DNA from: an uncultured Lachnospiraceae bacterium
GTDB taxonomy: Bacteria > Bacillota > Clostridia > Lachnospirales > Lachnospiraceae
DNA: 18,597 nucleotides
Assembly: GCA_910585825.1 (NCBI GenBank)
Contig: CAJUEY010000049.1
Coordinates: 1 to 18,597 of the forward strand
Direction of reading: 5' to 3'
Shown: positions 1 through 7,156 of the stretch, piece by piece
Position numbering within the stretch: position 1 is the first letter of the stretch
How the letters are laid out: each line of letters starts with the position of its first letter
Position numbers and translations under genes: made by a program
The notes under the pieces: generated by a model
Told to the model about the DNA's origin: nothing
The model's input: the letters and a program-made list of their open reading frames with translations, nothing else
Databases searched by the model: none

Positions 1-328
1 AGCTTCCGAATAGGAAGTTGCTGTAATGCTAAATATCAATATGTCACTACACTAGGATAAAATTAAAAGTTTTATTATAAACATGATAAGAGGTGAATAA
101 AGTAAAATGGGAAAATTATATTTACAAATATGAAGCAATTCCAATAAGGTAATTGAACAGAAAAAGATTCATGAGACAATGTAACATAGACTCACATTTT
201 ATAGATAAAAGATGAGTTTTTTGGGAGATGAAAGCGAGACTTTGGAAGTTATGCATAAACAATGCATGGCATTCATGGTCTCGTTTTTTATAAAGCAAGA
301 AAAAATACATCAAAGGAGGAATGCAGAA
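1..328. other. AT-rich non-coding leader region
   Basis: This stretch holds no credible gene. It is AT-rich, has a small hairpin near its left end (CTTCC/GGAAG at 3-17), and contains the larger stem-loop described separately at 231-289. An in-frame extension of the following gene back to 212 exists but lacks a ribosome binding site and crosses that hairpin, so I treat the whole stretch as intergenic or leader sequence. Confidence 0.6.
231..289 (+). promoter_or_regulatory. Stem-loop upstream of DUF932 gene (terminator or attenuator)
   Basis: AAAGCGAGAC (231-240) can pair with GTCTCGTTTT (278-287), giving a 10-bp stem with one G-U pair. Inside the loop two copies of ATGCAT (251-256 and 262-267) can form an inner stem. 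The right arm runs into a short T tract. It ends about 40 nt before the start codon at 329. It could terminate transcription from the left or act as an attenuator; the sequence alone cannot separate these. Confidence 0.4.
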
Positions 329-1264
329 ATGGCAGCAGATGTGGAAACAATGTTTTACACAAGGGAAAAACCCTGGCACGGGCTGGGGGTGAAGGTGGCG
401 GACGCGTTAAGCTCCGCGGAGGCGCTGGCGGCGTCCGGGCTGGGCTGGAAGGTCGTGCAGAAGGAAATCTTAACGGAAGACGGGGAGCCTGTGCCGGGCT
501 TTAAGGCAAACGTGAGGGATTCCGATGAAAAAGTCCTGGGGATCGTCTCAGACCGCTACCGGGTGGTGCAGAATGAGGAAGCTTTTGCATTTACGGACAG
601 GCTTTTGGGCGAAGGCGTGCGCTACGAGACGGCAGGCTCTTTAAATGGGGGAAGGAAAGTCTGGGTTCTGGCGCGGATGCCCAGGGAGTACATTATGCTT
701 GGCGACCGCGTCAGCCCCTACATGGTCTTCTCCAACACCCATGATGGGAGCGGCGCAGTCCGCGTGGCGATGACGCCCGTGCGCGTCGTGTGCAGCAACA
801 CTTTGAACCTTGCGCTTGGCACAGCTGCAAGAAGCTGGTCCGCCATGCACACGGCAGGCGTGCAGGACAAGATCGGGGAGGCGGAGCATACGCTTTTTAT
901 GGCGGAACATTACATGGACGCGCTCGGCAGGGAGTTTGAGGCTTTGAGCCGGATGAAGCTGACAGACCACAAGGCAGAGGACTGCATGAACGCGCTTCTC
1001 CCACTGGATGAGGGAATGGGACGGGTGCAAAAAAGCAACATCTTAAAACTCAGGGAGGATATGAAAGCGCGCTACTTTGACGCCCCGGATTTAAAAGACA
1101 TGCCAAAGAACGCATACCGCTTCCTGAACGCCGTCTCGGACTTCACCACCCACGGGAAGCAACTGCGGGAATCCGGGAACCGCAGGGAAAGCCTGTTTTC
1201 AAGGGTCATGGACGGGAACGCTGCGCTGGATAAGGCATACGGCCTTGTGAGGAGCGTTGCGTAA
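329..1264 (+). CDS. DUF932 phage/plasmid-like protein
   Basis: This encodes a 311-residue protein of the DUF932 family (TIGR03299, phage/plasmid-like protein), found on phages, plasmids and conjugative elements near recombination genes. The biochemical role is unknown. The opening motif WHGLG near residue 17, and the central region with PYMVFSNTHDGSGAVRV and RVVCSNTLNLAL, are characteristic of the family. I start it at the ATG at 329 because an AAAGGAGG ribosome binding site (312-319) sits at proper distance; a longer reading from 212 has none. It is the first of three adjacent genes (DUF932, YqaJ exonuclease, Rad52-like annealase) on the same strand with individual ribosome binding sites, probably one operon. 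Its codons are GC-rich compared with the AT-rich cargo downstream. Family assignment is firm, function is not. Confidence 0.85.
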   Translation: MAADVETMFYTREKPWHGLGVKVADALSSAEALAASGLGWKVVQKEILTEDGEPVPGFKANVRDSDEKVLGIVSDRYRVVQNEEAFAFTDRLLGEGVRYETAGSLNGGRKVWVLARMPREYIMLGDRVSPYMVFSNTHDGSGAVRVAMTPVRVVCSNTLNLALGTAARSWSAMHTAGVQDKIGEAEHTLFMAEHYMDALGREFEALSRMKLTDHKAEDCMNALLPLDEGMGRVQKSNILKLREDMKARYFDAPDLKDMPKNAYRFLNAVSDFTTHGKQLRESGNRRESLFSRVMDGNAALDKAYGLVRSVA

Positions 1265-1342
1265 CGGAGCCTGTGGAATATTTTAAAAGAAATATTTATG
1301 AAAATAACATAAAAAGAAAATTTATCAGGAGGAAAAGACAAA

Positions 1343-2272
1343 ATGAAAGTGTTGGCAAAGACAAACGGCATGGAACGGAAGGAATGGCTGGAATGGCGGC
1401 GCATGGGCATCGGCGGTTCGGACGCCTCTGTAATCGCAGGGGTGAACCCGTTCCGCTCCATATTTGATTTATGGCTGGACAAGACCGGGCAGACAGAGCC
1501 GGGAGAAGAGGAATCCGAATACATCCATTTCGGGAACGTGCTGGAACCCGTCGTCCGGAAAGAGTTCATGCGGCGCACAGGATTAAAAGTGCGCAGGAAG
1601 ATGGCGATTTTGCAGAGCGGGGAATACCCGTTCATGCTTGCGGATTTAGACGGCGTCATTTACGAAGACGGAAAGCTCTGCATCTTTGAGGCAAAGACAG
1701 CCAGCGCCTACAAGCGGGAGATCTGGGAAGCGGGCGTCCCGCTGGAATACCAGTACCAGATCCAGCACTACATGGCAGTCACGGGAGCGGAAAAGACATA
1801 CATTGCAGTTCTGGTCGGAGGGAACACGTTCATCTATCACGAAGTATACCGGGAGGAAGAGATGATCAGAAGCATTATCCGCATGGAACAGGAATTCTGG
1901 AAAAACTGCGTGCTGGCAGGAGAAGAGCCGGAAGCAGACGGCTCCGGAGCAACCACAGATTTCCTGAATGGAAAGTACAATGCTTCCAACGGAAAATGCA
2001 TAGAACTGCCGGAAGAGGCCCTGCAGCTGTGCGAACGGTATGATGAATTAAACAGCCGTCTTGATGAGCTGAAAGGGCAGAAGGAGGCCGTAACAAACAA
2101 AATCAAAGCCTGCCTGAAAGAAAATGAGAGCGGCACGGTCGGCGGGCGGCGCATCGACTGGAAGACCGTCACCACCACAACCTTTGACAAGAAGCGGCTG
2201 AAAGAGGAACGCCGGGAGATTTATGACGAATACTGCGGGAAGATCCGGTACCGGAGATTGTCAGTTGCATAA
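1343..2272 (+). CDS. YqaJ-family viral recombinase exonuclease
   Basis: A 309-residue protein of the YqaJ/lambda-exonuclease-like PD-(D/E)XK nuclease family. Such enzymes resect double-stranded DNA ends so that a partner annealing protein can load on the exposed strand. Visible motifs are GIGGSD (residues 22-27), a conserved Glu in FGNVLEP (E68), the catalytic-type ADLDG (D103), FEAKT (E116, K118), and the Gln-rich helix EYQYQIQHY. These match the order of the family's catalytic core. The C-terminal third (about 225-309) carries a helical region and a basic tail. The start at 1343 is supported by CAGGAGGA at 1326-1333. It sits between a DUF932 gene and a Rad52/Sak-like gene, the expected exonuclease-plus-annealase arrangement of a phage-type recombination module. 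Confident in the family; the substrate preference is inferred. Confidence 0.9.
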   Translation: MKVLAKTNGMERKEWLEWRRMGIGGSDASVIAGVNPFRSIFDLWLDKTGQTEPGEEESEYIHFGNVLEPVVRKEFMRRTGLKVRRKMAILQSGEYPFMLADLDGVIYEDGKLCIFEAKTASAYKREIWEAGVPLEYQYQIQHYMAVTGAEKTYIAVLVGGNTFIYHEVYREEEMIRSIIRMEQEFWKNCVLAGEEPEADGSGATTDFLNGKYNASNGKCIELPEEALQLCERYDELNSRLDELKGQKEAVTNKIKACLKENESGTVGGRRIDWKTVTTTTFDKKRLKEERREIYDEYCGKIRYRRLSVA

Positions 2273-2368
2273 AGAAAGATAAAACATCAAAAAAGCCAGA
2301 GAAATAAAAAATAAAGAAGGATTTGAAATAAACACTTCTGCAAATAAAAAACAGAGAGGAAAAAGCAT

Positions 2369-3082
2369 ATGGAACAGGATATGGTCCGTCTGTTACGGGC
2401 GGATGAAATCGAATGCAGGGTATCCATGATAAACGGTAACGGCTTAAGCCTCCTGCTGTTTAAGGACGCACGGGTGGACCAGAAGATACTGGACGAGACG
2501 TTTTCGCCTTTCGGCTGGAAAAGGAGCCACCAGAGCATTGACGGGAATTTATACTGCACGGTGGAAGTCTGGGACAGTGAAAAGGAGCAGTGGATCGCAA
2601 AACAGGACGTGGGCGCCATGAGCTATTCGGAAAAAGAAAAAGGGCAGGCGTCAGATTCTTTTAAGCGGGCGTGTTTCAACTGGGGTATCGGACGCGAGCT
2701 CTATACAGCCCCGTTCATCTGGGTTCCGGCTGCAAAAACGGACATCCAGAAAAAAGGAGACCGTTATATAACGAAAGACAGCTTTTCCGTGCAGTCCATT
2801 TCCTACAGCGTACAGAAAGAGATTGTGTCGCTTACGATTGTGAACCAGAAAGGAATGAAAGCGTATGAGCTGAATCAGGAGCCGGAAAATAAAACAGCTT
2901 CTGATAAAACGCTGACCGCAGGGCAGATGAAGATACTGGAAAAGGAGCTGGAGCGGACGGGGATCGCCATGGAAGCGGTCTTAGACAGATACCAGATCAA
3001 AGAAGCAGGAGAGATGACGCCGGAGATCTACAAAAAGGCGCTGGGAAGCCTCAAGAAGACAAAGCCGAAGGAAGCGGCATAA
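2369..3082 (+). CDS. Rad52/Sak-like single-strand annealing protein
   Basis: This 237-residue protein resembles the Rad52/22 (Sak-type) annealing proteins that pair complementary single strands in phage and mobile-element recombination. The core lies in residues about 10-120: an N-terminal DEIECRV segment, a FSPFGWKRSH segment (about 45-54), LYCTVEVWD (about 61-69), and the signature helix KGQASDSFKRACFNWGIG (about 91-108) followed by RELYTAPF. The C-terminal part (about 165-237) is a charged helical tail of a kind seen in annealases for partner binding. AGAGAGGA precedes the ATG. It follows the YqaJ exonuclease, which strengthens the annealase reading. I recognise the type by motif rather than by any database result, so a different single-strand annealing superfamily cannot be excluded. 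Confidence 0.75.
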   Translation: MEQDMVRLLRADEIECRVSMINGNGLSLLLFKDARVDQKILDETFSPFGWKRSHQSIDGNLYCTVEVWDSEKEQWIAKQDVGAMSYSEKEKGQASDSFKRACFNWGIGRELYTAPFIWVPAAKTDIQKKGDRYITKDSFSVQSISYSVQKEIVSLTIVNQKGMKAYELNQEPENKTASDKTLTAGQMKILEKELERTGIAMEAVLDRYQIKEAGEMTPEIYKKALGSLKKTKPKEAA

Positions 3083-3091
3083 TGGAGGGAC

Positions 3092-3111
3092 AAAATCCCC
3101 ATGGGGATTTT
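3092..3111. repeat. Perfect 20-bp palindrome
   Basis: AAAATCCCC followed by AT and GGGGATTTT reads identically on both strands. It lies 10 nt after the stop codon of the annealase gene and directly before the AGGAGG of the next small ORF. As RNA it can form an 8-bp stem with a CAUG loop. It may be an operator for a dimeric DNA-binding protein, or a hairpin limiting translation or transcription into the small ORFs. Confidence 0.6.
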
Positions 3112-3124
3112 CAGGAGGCAGGAC

Positions 3125-3232
3125 ATGGAAGAAGAGGATTTTACCACATGGGCGGTTGAAAAGCGGCTGGACATGCTGTCGGACAGTGTGTACCTCTATG
3201 ACAGAAATAGCGGGGAGATACGGATTGCATGA
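3125..3232 (+). CDS. Small acidic protein, 35 residues, unknown
   Basis: A 35-codon reading frame starting MEEEDFTTWAVEKRLDML and ending in GEIRIA. It has a strong AGGAGG ribosome binding site (3113-3118) six bases before the ATG, and its stop overlaps the next start as ATGA. No domain is recognised. The strong translation signals and coupling to the next frame suggest that it is translated. It is likely part of the same transcript as the recombination genes, subject to the palindrome just upstream. Confidence 0.5.
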   Translation: MEEEDFTTWAVEKRLDMLSDSVYLYDRNSGEIRIA

Positions 3233-3342
3233 AGCAGCGCAGAAAGGCGGTTGGAATTATGGAGCGTATTATCAAGGCGGTTGTAGCGGGGATATTGACG
3301 GCGGTTCTCGCACTTTTGTCAAAGGATGGGAATGAGGAATAA
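3229..3342 (+). CDS. Small hydrophobic peptide, 37 residues
   Basis: A 37-codon frame overlapping the previous gene by ATGA, so translation is probably coupled. The product has a basic N-terminus (MKQRRKAVGIMER) followed by one hydrophobic helix (about residues 14-30, IIKAVVAGILTAVLALL) and a short polar tail. This is the layout of a single-span membrane peptide, seen in phage small proteins and type I toxins alike. Function is unknown; a chance reading frame remains possible. Confidence 0.4.
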   Translation: MKQRRKAVGIMERIIKAVVAGILTAVLALLSKDGNEE

Positions 3343-3447
3343 GAAAAAGAAGCAGAAGCGGCTGTGGAATCTAAATCCTGCAGCCGTTTCCGATACATGG
3401 AAAATTTATATACCTGCTAAGGTAATTTAATGCAGAGATTTGAGCGG

Positions 3448-3477
3448 TTGCGGAAATTATGAAAGGTATGTTATAAT
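3448..3477 (+). promoter_or_regulatory. Promoter of the Rpn-like nuclease gene
   Basis: TTGCGG (3448-3453), 18 bp, then an extended -10 TGt-TATAAT (3469-3477). The predicted transcription start is about 3484, leaving a very short leader before the ribosome binding site AAAGGAG and the ATG at 3501. It indicates that this nuclease gene is transcribed independently of the recombination genes upstream. Confidence 0.65.
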
Positions 3478-3500
3478 TTAACCATACAAAGGAGATTACT

Positions 3501-4370
3501 ATGAAAGACAGGAAAGTGCAGTGGCATCCGGGATTTGTGGCAGCAATGGATTTGGAGCTTGCAGAGAACCGGGATGCGCTGGTCTTTGAGAAAGAATATA
3601 ATTTAAACACCAAGCCGTTGGAAATTGACCTGCTGGTGATAAAAAAAGAACCATCCGTGCGGATTGGAAATGAAATAGGGGCCTTCTTTTTGGGGCATAA
3701 CATTATGGAATACAAATCGCCGGAAGACCATCTGGACATCGACGCCTTTTACAAGTCTCTGGCCTATGCGGGGCTTTATAAAGCTTACGGGGAAACCGTT
3801 GATGAAAGAAAAGAGGATGACATTACAGTATCGCTGCTCCGGGAAGCAAGGCCGGAAGGGCTTTTCCAATATTTTGCGGGGCATGGATATACGGTATCCA
3901 ACCCGTACCAGGGGATATATTATATAAAAGGGAAAAATATGTTTCCTGTCCAGGTTGTTGTCACGGGCGAGCTGGATAAGGCGGAGCATACATGGCTTGG
4001 GGCGTTATCGGAAAAACTGAAGAAAGAGGACATAACGGAACTGCTGGAAAAAATCCGGAGGCTGACAGGAAAAAATGACCGGGAGCTGGCAGATTCGGTT
4101 CTCGAAGTCAGCATAGGGGCAAACAGGCAGGCAGTGGAAGAATGGAAGGGAGATGCTAGTATGTGCCAGGCGTTAATGGAGATCATGGAACCACAGTTAT
4201 TATTAAGGGATGAAGAAAAGATAAATGAAGGATTGCAGAAAGGATTACAGAAAGGAATTCAGGGAACCATAGATGCGCTCCGGAAATTTGGGCACGGAGA
4301 CTCAGAGATTAAAGAAACTATTATAGAAGAGTATGGTCTTTCTGAAGGGGAGGCGGCAAGATATTTTTAA
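3501..4370 (+). CDS. Rpn-like PD-(D/E)XK nuclease (transposase-type) protein
   Basis: A 289-residue protein of the PD-(D/E)XK superfamily group often annotated as Rpn or 'PD-(D/E)XK nuclease family transposase'. Rpn proteins are DNA endonucleases thought to promote recombination. The N-terminal nuclease domain (about residues 5-160) shows the expected EIDLLVIKK strand (D43), then GHNIMEYKSPED with the catalytic-type E70 and K72. Residues about 170-225 are helical. The C-terminus carries a low-complexity LQKGLQKGIQ stretch and an EEYGLSEGEAARYF ending typical of these proteins. AAAGGAG precedes the ATG, and a consensus promoter and a hairpin terminator flank it, so it is a one-gene unit. Such genes are common and numerous in Lachnospiraceae genomes; whether this copy acts in mobility, defence or neither is not visible. 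Confidence 0.75.
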   Translation: MKDRKVQWHPGFVAAMDLELAENRDALVFEKEYNLNTKPLEIDLLVIKKEPSVRIGNEIGAFFLGHNIMEYKSPEDHLDIDAFYKSLAYAGLYKAYGETVDERKEDDITVSLLREARPEGLFQYFAGHGYTVSNPYQGIYYIKGKNMFPVQVVVTGELDKAEHTWLGALSEKLKKEDITELLEKIRRLTGKNDRELADSVLEVSIGANRQAVEEWKGDASMCQALMEIMEPQLLLRDEEKINEGLQKGLQKGIQGTIDALRKFGHGDSEIKETIIEEYGLSEGEAARYF

Positions 4371-4399
4371 AAGATTATTTTGAAACTATCATGGATCAA

Positions 4400-4440
4400 A
4401 AAAGTCTATGGATAATTATATCACATAGGCTTTTAATCTT
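4400..4440 (+). terminator. Terminator after the Rpn-like gene
   Basis: AAAAGTCTATG (4400-4410) pairs with CATAGGCTTTT (4424-4434), an 11-bp stem with one G-U pair and a 13-nt loop. It is followed by AATCTTTT and lies about 30 nt after the preceding stop codon. This fits a rho-independent terminator, though the T tract is partly within the stem. Confidence 0.6.
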
Positions 4441-4890
4441 TTCAGAACAGATCATTTTATACAGGAATATTTTTAAGATTATGTCAACTATAGAGAGATG
4501 ATGAATAGAGATAACTTTTTGTTGAATAGTGTATAGGTCTGTCCGTGTAAAATGAATTATCAGAATAGGTTGATAAAATCAAATGGAAAAATTTTAAAGA
4601 GAAATCATAGATCTATATTGTATTATTTGATGTTCCGGAAGAAGTTTTATCAAATTTACATAAAATGACAATAAATCTTGTTTTGAAAATTGAAAATAAT
4701 TTTAATAGATTTGAATGGCAGTTAACTTTGATTTTTTGATGTTTAATATAATCATATTTTCAATTTAGATCATATAGAAAAGTTACGTTTTTGTATAAAC
4801 CTACGAAAAGATTTACGGGAAGAAAATTAAAGAGATTTATGTAAGATTTCCATAACGGAAGAAGATTTATTTTGCCGAGGAGAACCAGAC
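4441..4890. other. AT-rich region with decayed coding remnants
   Basis: No intact gene is visible in these 450 bases. Composition changes here from the GC-richer recombination genes to the AT-rich cargo. A 43-codon open stretch without a proper start lies at 4611-4739 (reading FDVPEEVLSNLHKMTINL in part). A coding-like stretch continues in the frame of the next gene upstream of its start, interrupted by a stop at about 4830. A TATAAT at 4747-4752 without a convincing -35 may serve the GIY-YIG gene. The region reads like remains of one or more lost genes. Confidence 0.4.
4611..4739 (+). pseudogene. Possible gene remnant, 42 codons
   Basis: An open frame bounded by stops, with a protein-like composition (IYIVLFDVPEEVLSNL, then a lysine- and asparagine-rich helix, then FEWQLTLIF) but no start codon with a ribosome binding site near its beginning. 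It may be the relic of a gene that once preceded the GIY-YIG gene. I do not recognise the family, and chance in AT-rich DNA is possible. Confidence 0.25.
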
Positions 4891-5832
4891 ATGAGAAAGT
4901 ATATGGCAGAGTTTGGACTGAATGTTTCAACAGGGTTTAAGACATTAATTCCGATCGAATCACTACAGAAAATCAAAGATGAACATAATTATCATATTTA
5001 TTATATTCTTGCCTGTCCTAAAATATTTATTAAGCCAGACAGTATTAAATTGGAAAAGAGATGCATTAATCTGACAATATATAAACTTTTTAAGGGTGAA
5101 GAATACGCAATTGAAAATGTAAATATAAGTTTAACAAAGGATTTCGATCATAGAGGGTTAAAAGCCAGTTGTAAATATCCATATACACATATAGAAATAG
5201 TAATAGAAAATGATGAGCCTATCGTTATAGATTCACAAGCAATCAGTAATTATGCCGCATTTAACCGCAAATGGGATTTGGATGTGTTATATATAGGACA
5301 AGCTTATGGAAAAGAGGGACAAAGATTGGCTCAGGATAGGTTAAAAGCACATAGCACATTACAAACGATCCTCTCGGATTGTAATATAGCTTTTCCAGAT
5401 AAGAGAATATATATACTATTGTTAGAAATTAATCCTATTTTAAATTCGGTGATGGATGGCATACATGGAGGAAATGTTGAAAATATAGAAGAGGATATGC
5501 ATTTTTTTAATATTTTTGCAAATTCTCCGCAAATGAATCAAATAATAAATATTTCCGAGGCAGCTTTAATAAACTATTTTAAACCAAAATATAATAATAA
5601 TTTTAAAGAAAATTTTCCGAATAAAAATCATAAAGGCTATGGGCAATATATTGAATTGGATTATAATAACATTATGGTTGAGGTGGATTTAGATTTTGAG
5701 GCGCCATATCCGGATATAAGATTAATCTCTGAAAAGAATATTATTGACAGGAAGAATAGAATCATACAATATGAATTGGATAATGATCCTAACAGAGAAA
5801 ATATGTATGCTATCTTTCAAGAAAATAAATAG
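4891..5832 (+). CDS. GIY-YIG-like nuclease domain protein
   Basis: A 313-residue protein with a probable GIY-YIG endonuclease fold in its middle. Residues 132-154 read VLYIGQAYGKEGQRLAQDRLKAH, cited here only for its key residues: Y134-I135-G136, an Arg at 145 or 150, and H154. Further on, SEAALINYFKPKYNNNF (222-238) supplies the expected catalytic-type Glu (E223) and the conserved Asn. The first GIY half-motif is not recognisable, so the core is divergent. Residues 1-125 are a beta-rich N-terminal domain of unknown type, and about 245-313 form a further unknown tail. AGGAG at 4878-4882 supports the start. The next gene, an AlbA_2/Schlafen protein, begins 22 nt after the stop, so the two are probably co-transcribed and may act together. 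It is AT-rich compared with the recombination genes, fitting acquired cargo. A nuclease role is inferred from motifs; the pairing suggests nucleic-acid-targeting defence but does not prove it. Confidence 0.65.
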   Translation: MRKYMAEFGLNVSTGFKTLIPIESLQKIKDEHNYHIYYILACPKIFIKPDSIKLEKRCINLTIYKLFKGEEYAIENVNISLTKDFDHRGLKASCKYPYTHIEIVIENDEPIVIDSQAISNYAAFNRKWDLDVLYIGQAYGKEGQRLAQDRLKAHSTLQTILSDCNIAFPDKRIYILLLEINPILNSVMDGIHGGNVENIEEDMHFFNIFANSPQMNQIINISEAALINYFKPKYNNNFKENFPNKNHKGYGQYIELDYNNIMVEVDLDFEAPYPDIRLISEKNIIDRKNRIIQYELDNDPNRENMYAIFQENK

Positions 5833-5854
5833 ATTTATTTAGGAGAAAACCGAT

Positions 5855-7015
5855 ATGCAAATAAATGCTAAGGAATTTGGGGAATGGACAGAAGAAGATA
5901 TGTTTGCAATCATTCATAATGAGGCATATAAAGAAAATGAATTTATAGATTATAAAGAAAACTTTGCGCCATTAGAGTGTTTGGATAAGATGCAAAAAAA
6001 GAAAAAGCAAGATGAATTCCGCCATGATATTTGTTCGTTTGCCAATAGCAATGGTGGATTTCTACTCTTTGGAATAAAGGAAGAAGCGGGTGTGCCGGTA
6101 AATATATCTGGAATTTCGATTGATAATATAGATAAATTTGAATTGGATAGAAGAAATGAATTGTCAGGCATATTACCGATTGTGCCTAATGTGGCTTTTT
6201 CTTTTGTTCTTTTGAAGAATGATAATTATATAGTTATAATTAAAGTTTCAAGAGGATTACATAGACCGTACATCAACCTTGAGAATGAGGGTGTTTTTAA
6301 ATTTTTCGTACGTCACGGAAATAGAAAGCGGGCGATGAGCTATATGGAAATACAAAGTTATTTTCTGCAATCCGGCATGTTATCTGACGAAATAAAAAAA
6401 TTCCGTAAAGACAGGCTGAAATACTATCAGGAAGAATATCCGGGGATGCCTTTCGCAATGATTCATGTAATGCCGGGAGATTTTTTGAATGATAGTGCAC
6501 AAGTGGATTTGTATGATGTTTATGTTGAAAAGAGACTGAACGGTCACGAATTATTTGACAGAATCTGTTTCGGTACCGTGGTTCCGAATGTGGACGGAAT
6601 TTGTTTTCCGGGATATAACTATGATACGGGCTTGTTTTTGCAACTCTATAATAACGGAGTAACAGAGCTTTTTTATAGAGTAGAAATTTGTGAGAGGCAA
6701 GAAGAGAAAGGATTATATTGCCGCGGCATTGTAGATAGAATGACGGAATTGTTATATGGCACAATGAATCTTTATGTCGCAACGCAGCGTCAAAGCGTAG
6801 CATATGTGTGTGTTACAATAGCAGGCTGCAAAGGGTTATGGAGTGTAATTGATCACAATAATGATTATTATGCTAAAGTAGATAGAAATGAAATCCATTG
6901 TATGCCCATAGAAATAAAAGAAATAACAGATGAAAAATATGTTAATGAAGGAATAGAAAAATGTAGAAAGATTATAGGGCATGCGTTGGGAAAAAAGACT
7001 GAAAGCAGAACATAG
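5855..7015 (+). CDS. AlbA_2/Schlafen-domain putative nucleic-acid-binding protein
   Basis: A 386-residue protein with an N-terminal AlbA_2 domain (Schlafen AAA_4 type, Pfam PF04326) at about residues 15-170. Key features are ENEFIDYKENF (28-37), DICSFANSNGGFLLFGI (58-74), a strand ending VSRGLHRPYI, and VFKFFVRHGNRKRAMSYMEI (the strand-helix that usually follows). Proteins with this domain bind or cleave RNA or act as regulators, and several occur in phage-defence loci. Here the usual C-terminal winged-helix is not obvious; residues about 185-386 form a distinct domain I do not recognise, with a Gly/Tyr-rich segment around 255-265. AGGAGAAA supports the ATG. It is 22 nt downstream of the GIY-YIG-like gene, implying an operon. 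Both products look nucleic-acid-directed. Whether the Schlafen part is catalytic is uncertain. Confidence 0.75.
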   Translation: MQINAKEFGEWTEEDMFAIIHNEAYKENEFIDYKENFAPLECLDKMQKKKKQDEFRHDICSFANSNGGFLLFGIKEEAGVPVNISGISIDNIDKFELDRRNELSGILPIVPNVAFSFVLLKNDNYIVIIKVSRGLHRPYINLENEGVFKFFVRHGNRKRAMSYMEIQSYFLQSGMLSDEIKKFRKDRLKYYQEEYPGMPFAMIHVMPGDFLNDSAQVDLYDVYVEKRLNGHELFDRICFGTVVPNVDGICFPGYNYDTGLFLQLYNNGVTELFYRVEICERQEEKGLYCRGIVDRMTELLYGTMNLYVATQRQSVAYVCVTIAGCKGLWSVIDHNNDYYAKVDRNEIHCMPIEIKEITDEKYVNEGIEKCRKIIGHALGKKTESRT

Positions 7016-7076
7016 CTTATATTATTTTATATAGCATACCACAAATATACAGAAAACAATATGAGGAGAGAAAATT

Positions 7077-7101
7077 AAAATGTCAGAAATTCTGACATTT
7101 T
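7077..7101. promoter_or_regulatory. Operator palindrome upstream of the XRE gene
   Basis: AAAATGTCAGAA, one central A, then TTCTGACATTTT: a 25-bp perfect dyad. It ends four bases before the -35 TTGACA, which itself sits inside another partial copy of the half-site (TTGACATTTT). A dimeric HTH repressor binding here would block the promoter, so the XRE protein encoded next probably represses itself through this site. Confidence 0.65.
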
Positions 7102-7104
7102 ATG

Positions 7105-7133
7105 TTGACATTTTTTCCATTTCTGTATATACT
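7105..7133 (+). promoter_or_regulatory. Consensus promoter of the XRE/ImmA-Fic operon
   Basis: TTGACA (7105-7110), 17 bp, TATACT (7128-7133). Predicted transcription start is about 7140, so translation must begin at the ATG at 7157, not at an in-frame TTG further upstream. The near-perfect promoter combined with an adjacent dyad suggests strong expression that is normally held down. Confidence 0.75.
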
Positions 7134-7156
7134 ATTTGAGAAAGAGAGGTGATTTT

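Noticed and set aside
212..328. Longer N-terminus for the DUF932 protein
   Set aside because: No ribosome binding site before 212, the sequence crosses a stem-loop, and the family begins near the WHGLG segment; the ATG at 329 has a strong AAAGGAGG.
3359..3386. CGGCTG/CAGCCG hairpin as a terminator after the small ORFs
   Set aside because: The stem is only 6-7 bp with a 16-nt loop and no T tract follows, so it is too weak to list as a terminator.
4535..4565. End of an IS256-type insertion sequence (GGTCTGTCCGTGTAAAATG)
   Set aside because: It resembles such ends only loosely; no transposase and no matching inverted end were found within the window.
7136..7156. TTG start for the XRE protein
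   Set aside because: It lies at or before the predicted transcription start of the TTGACA/TATACT promoter; the ATG at 7157 has a ribosome binding site.
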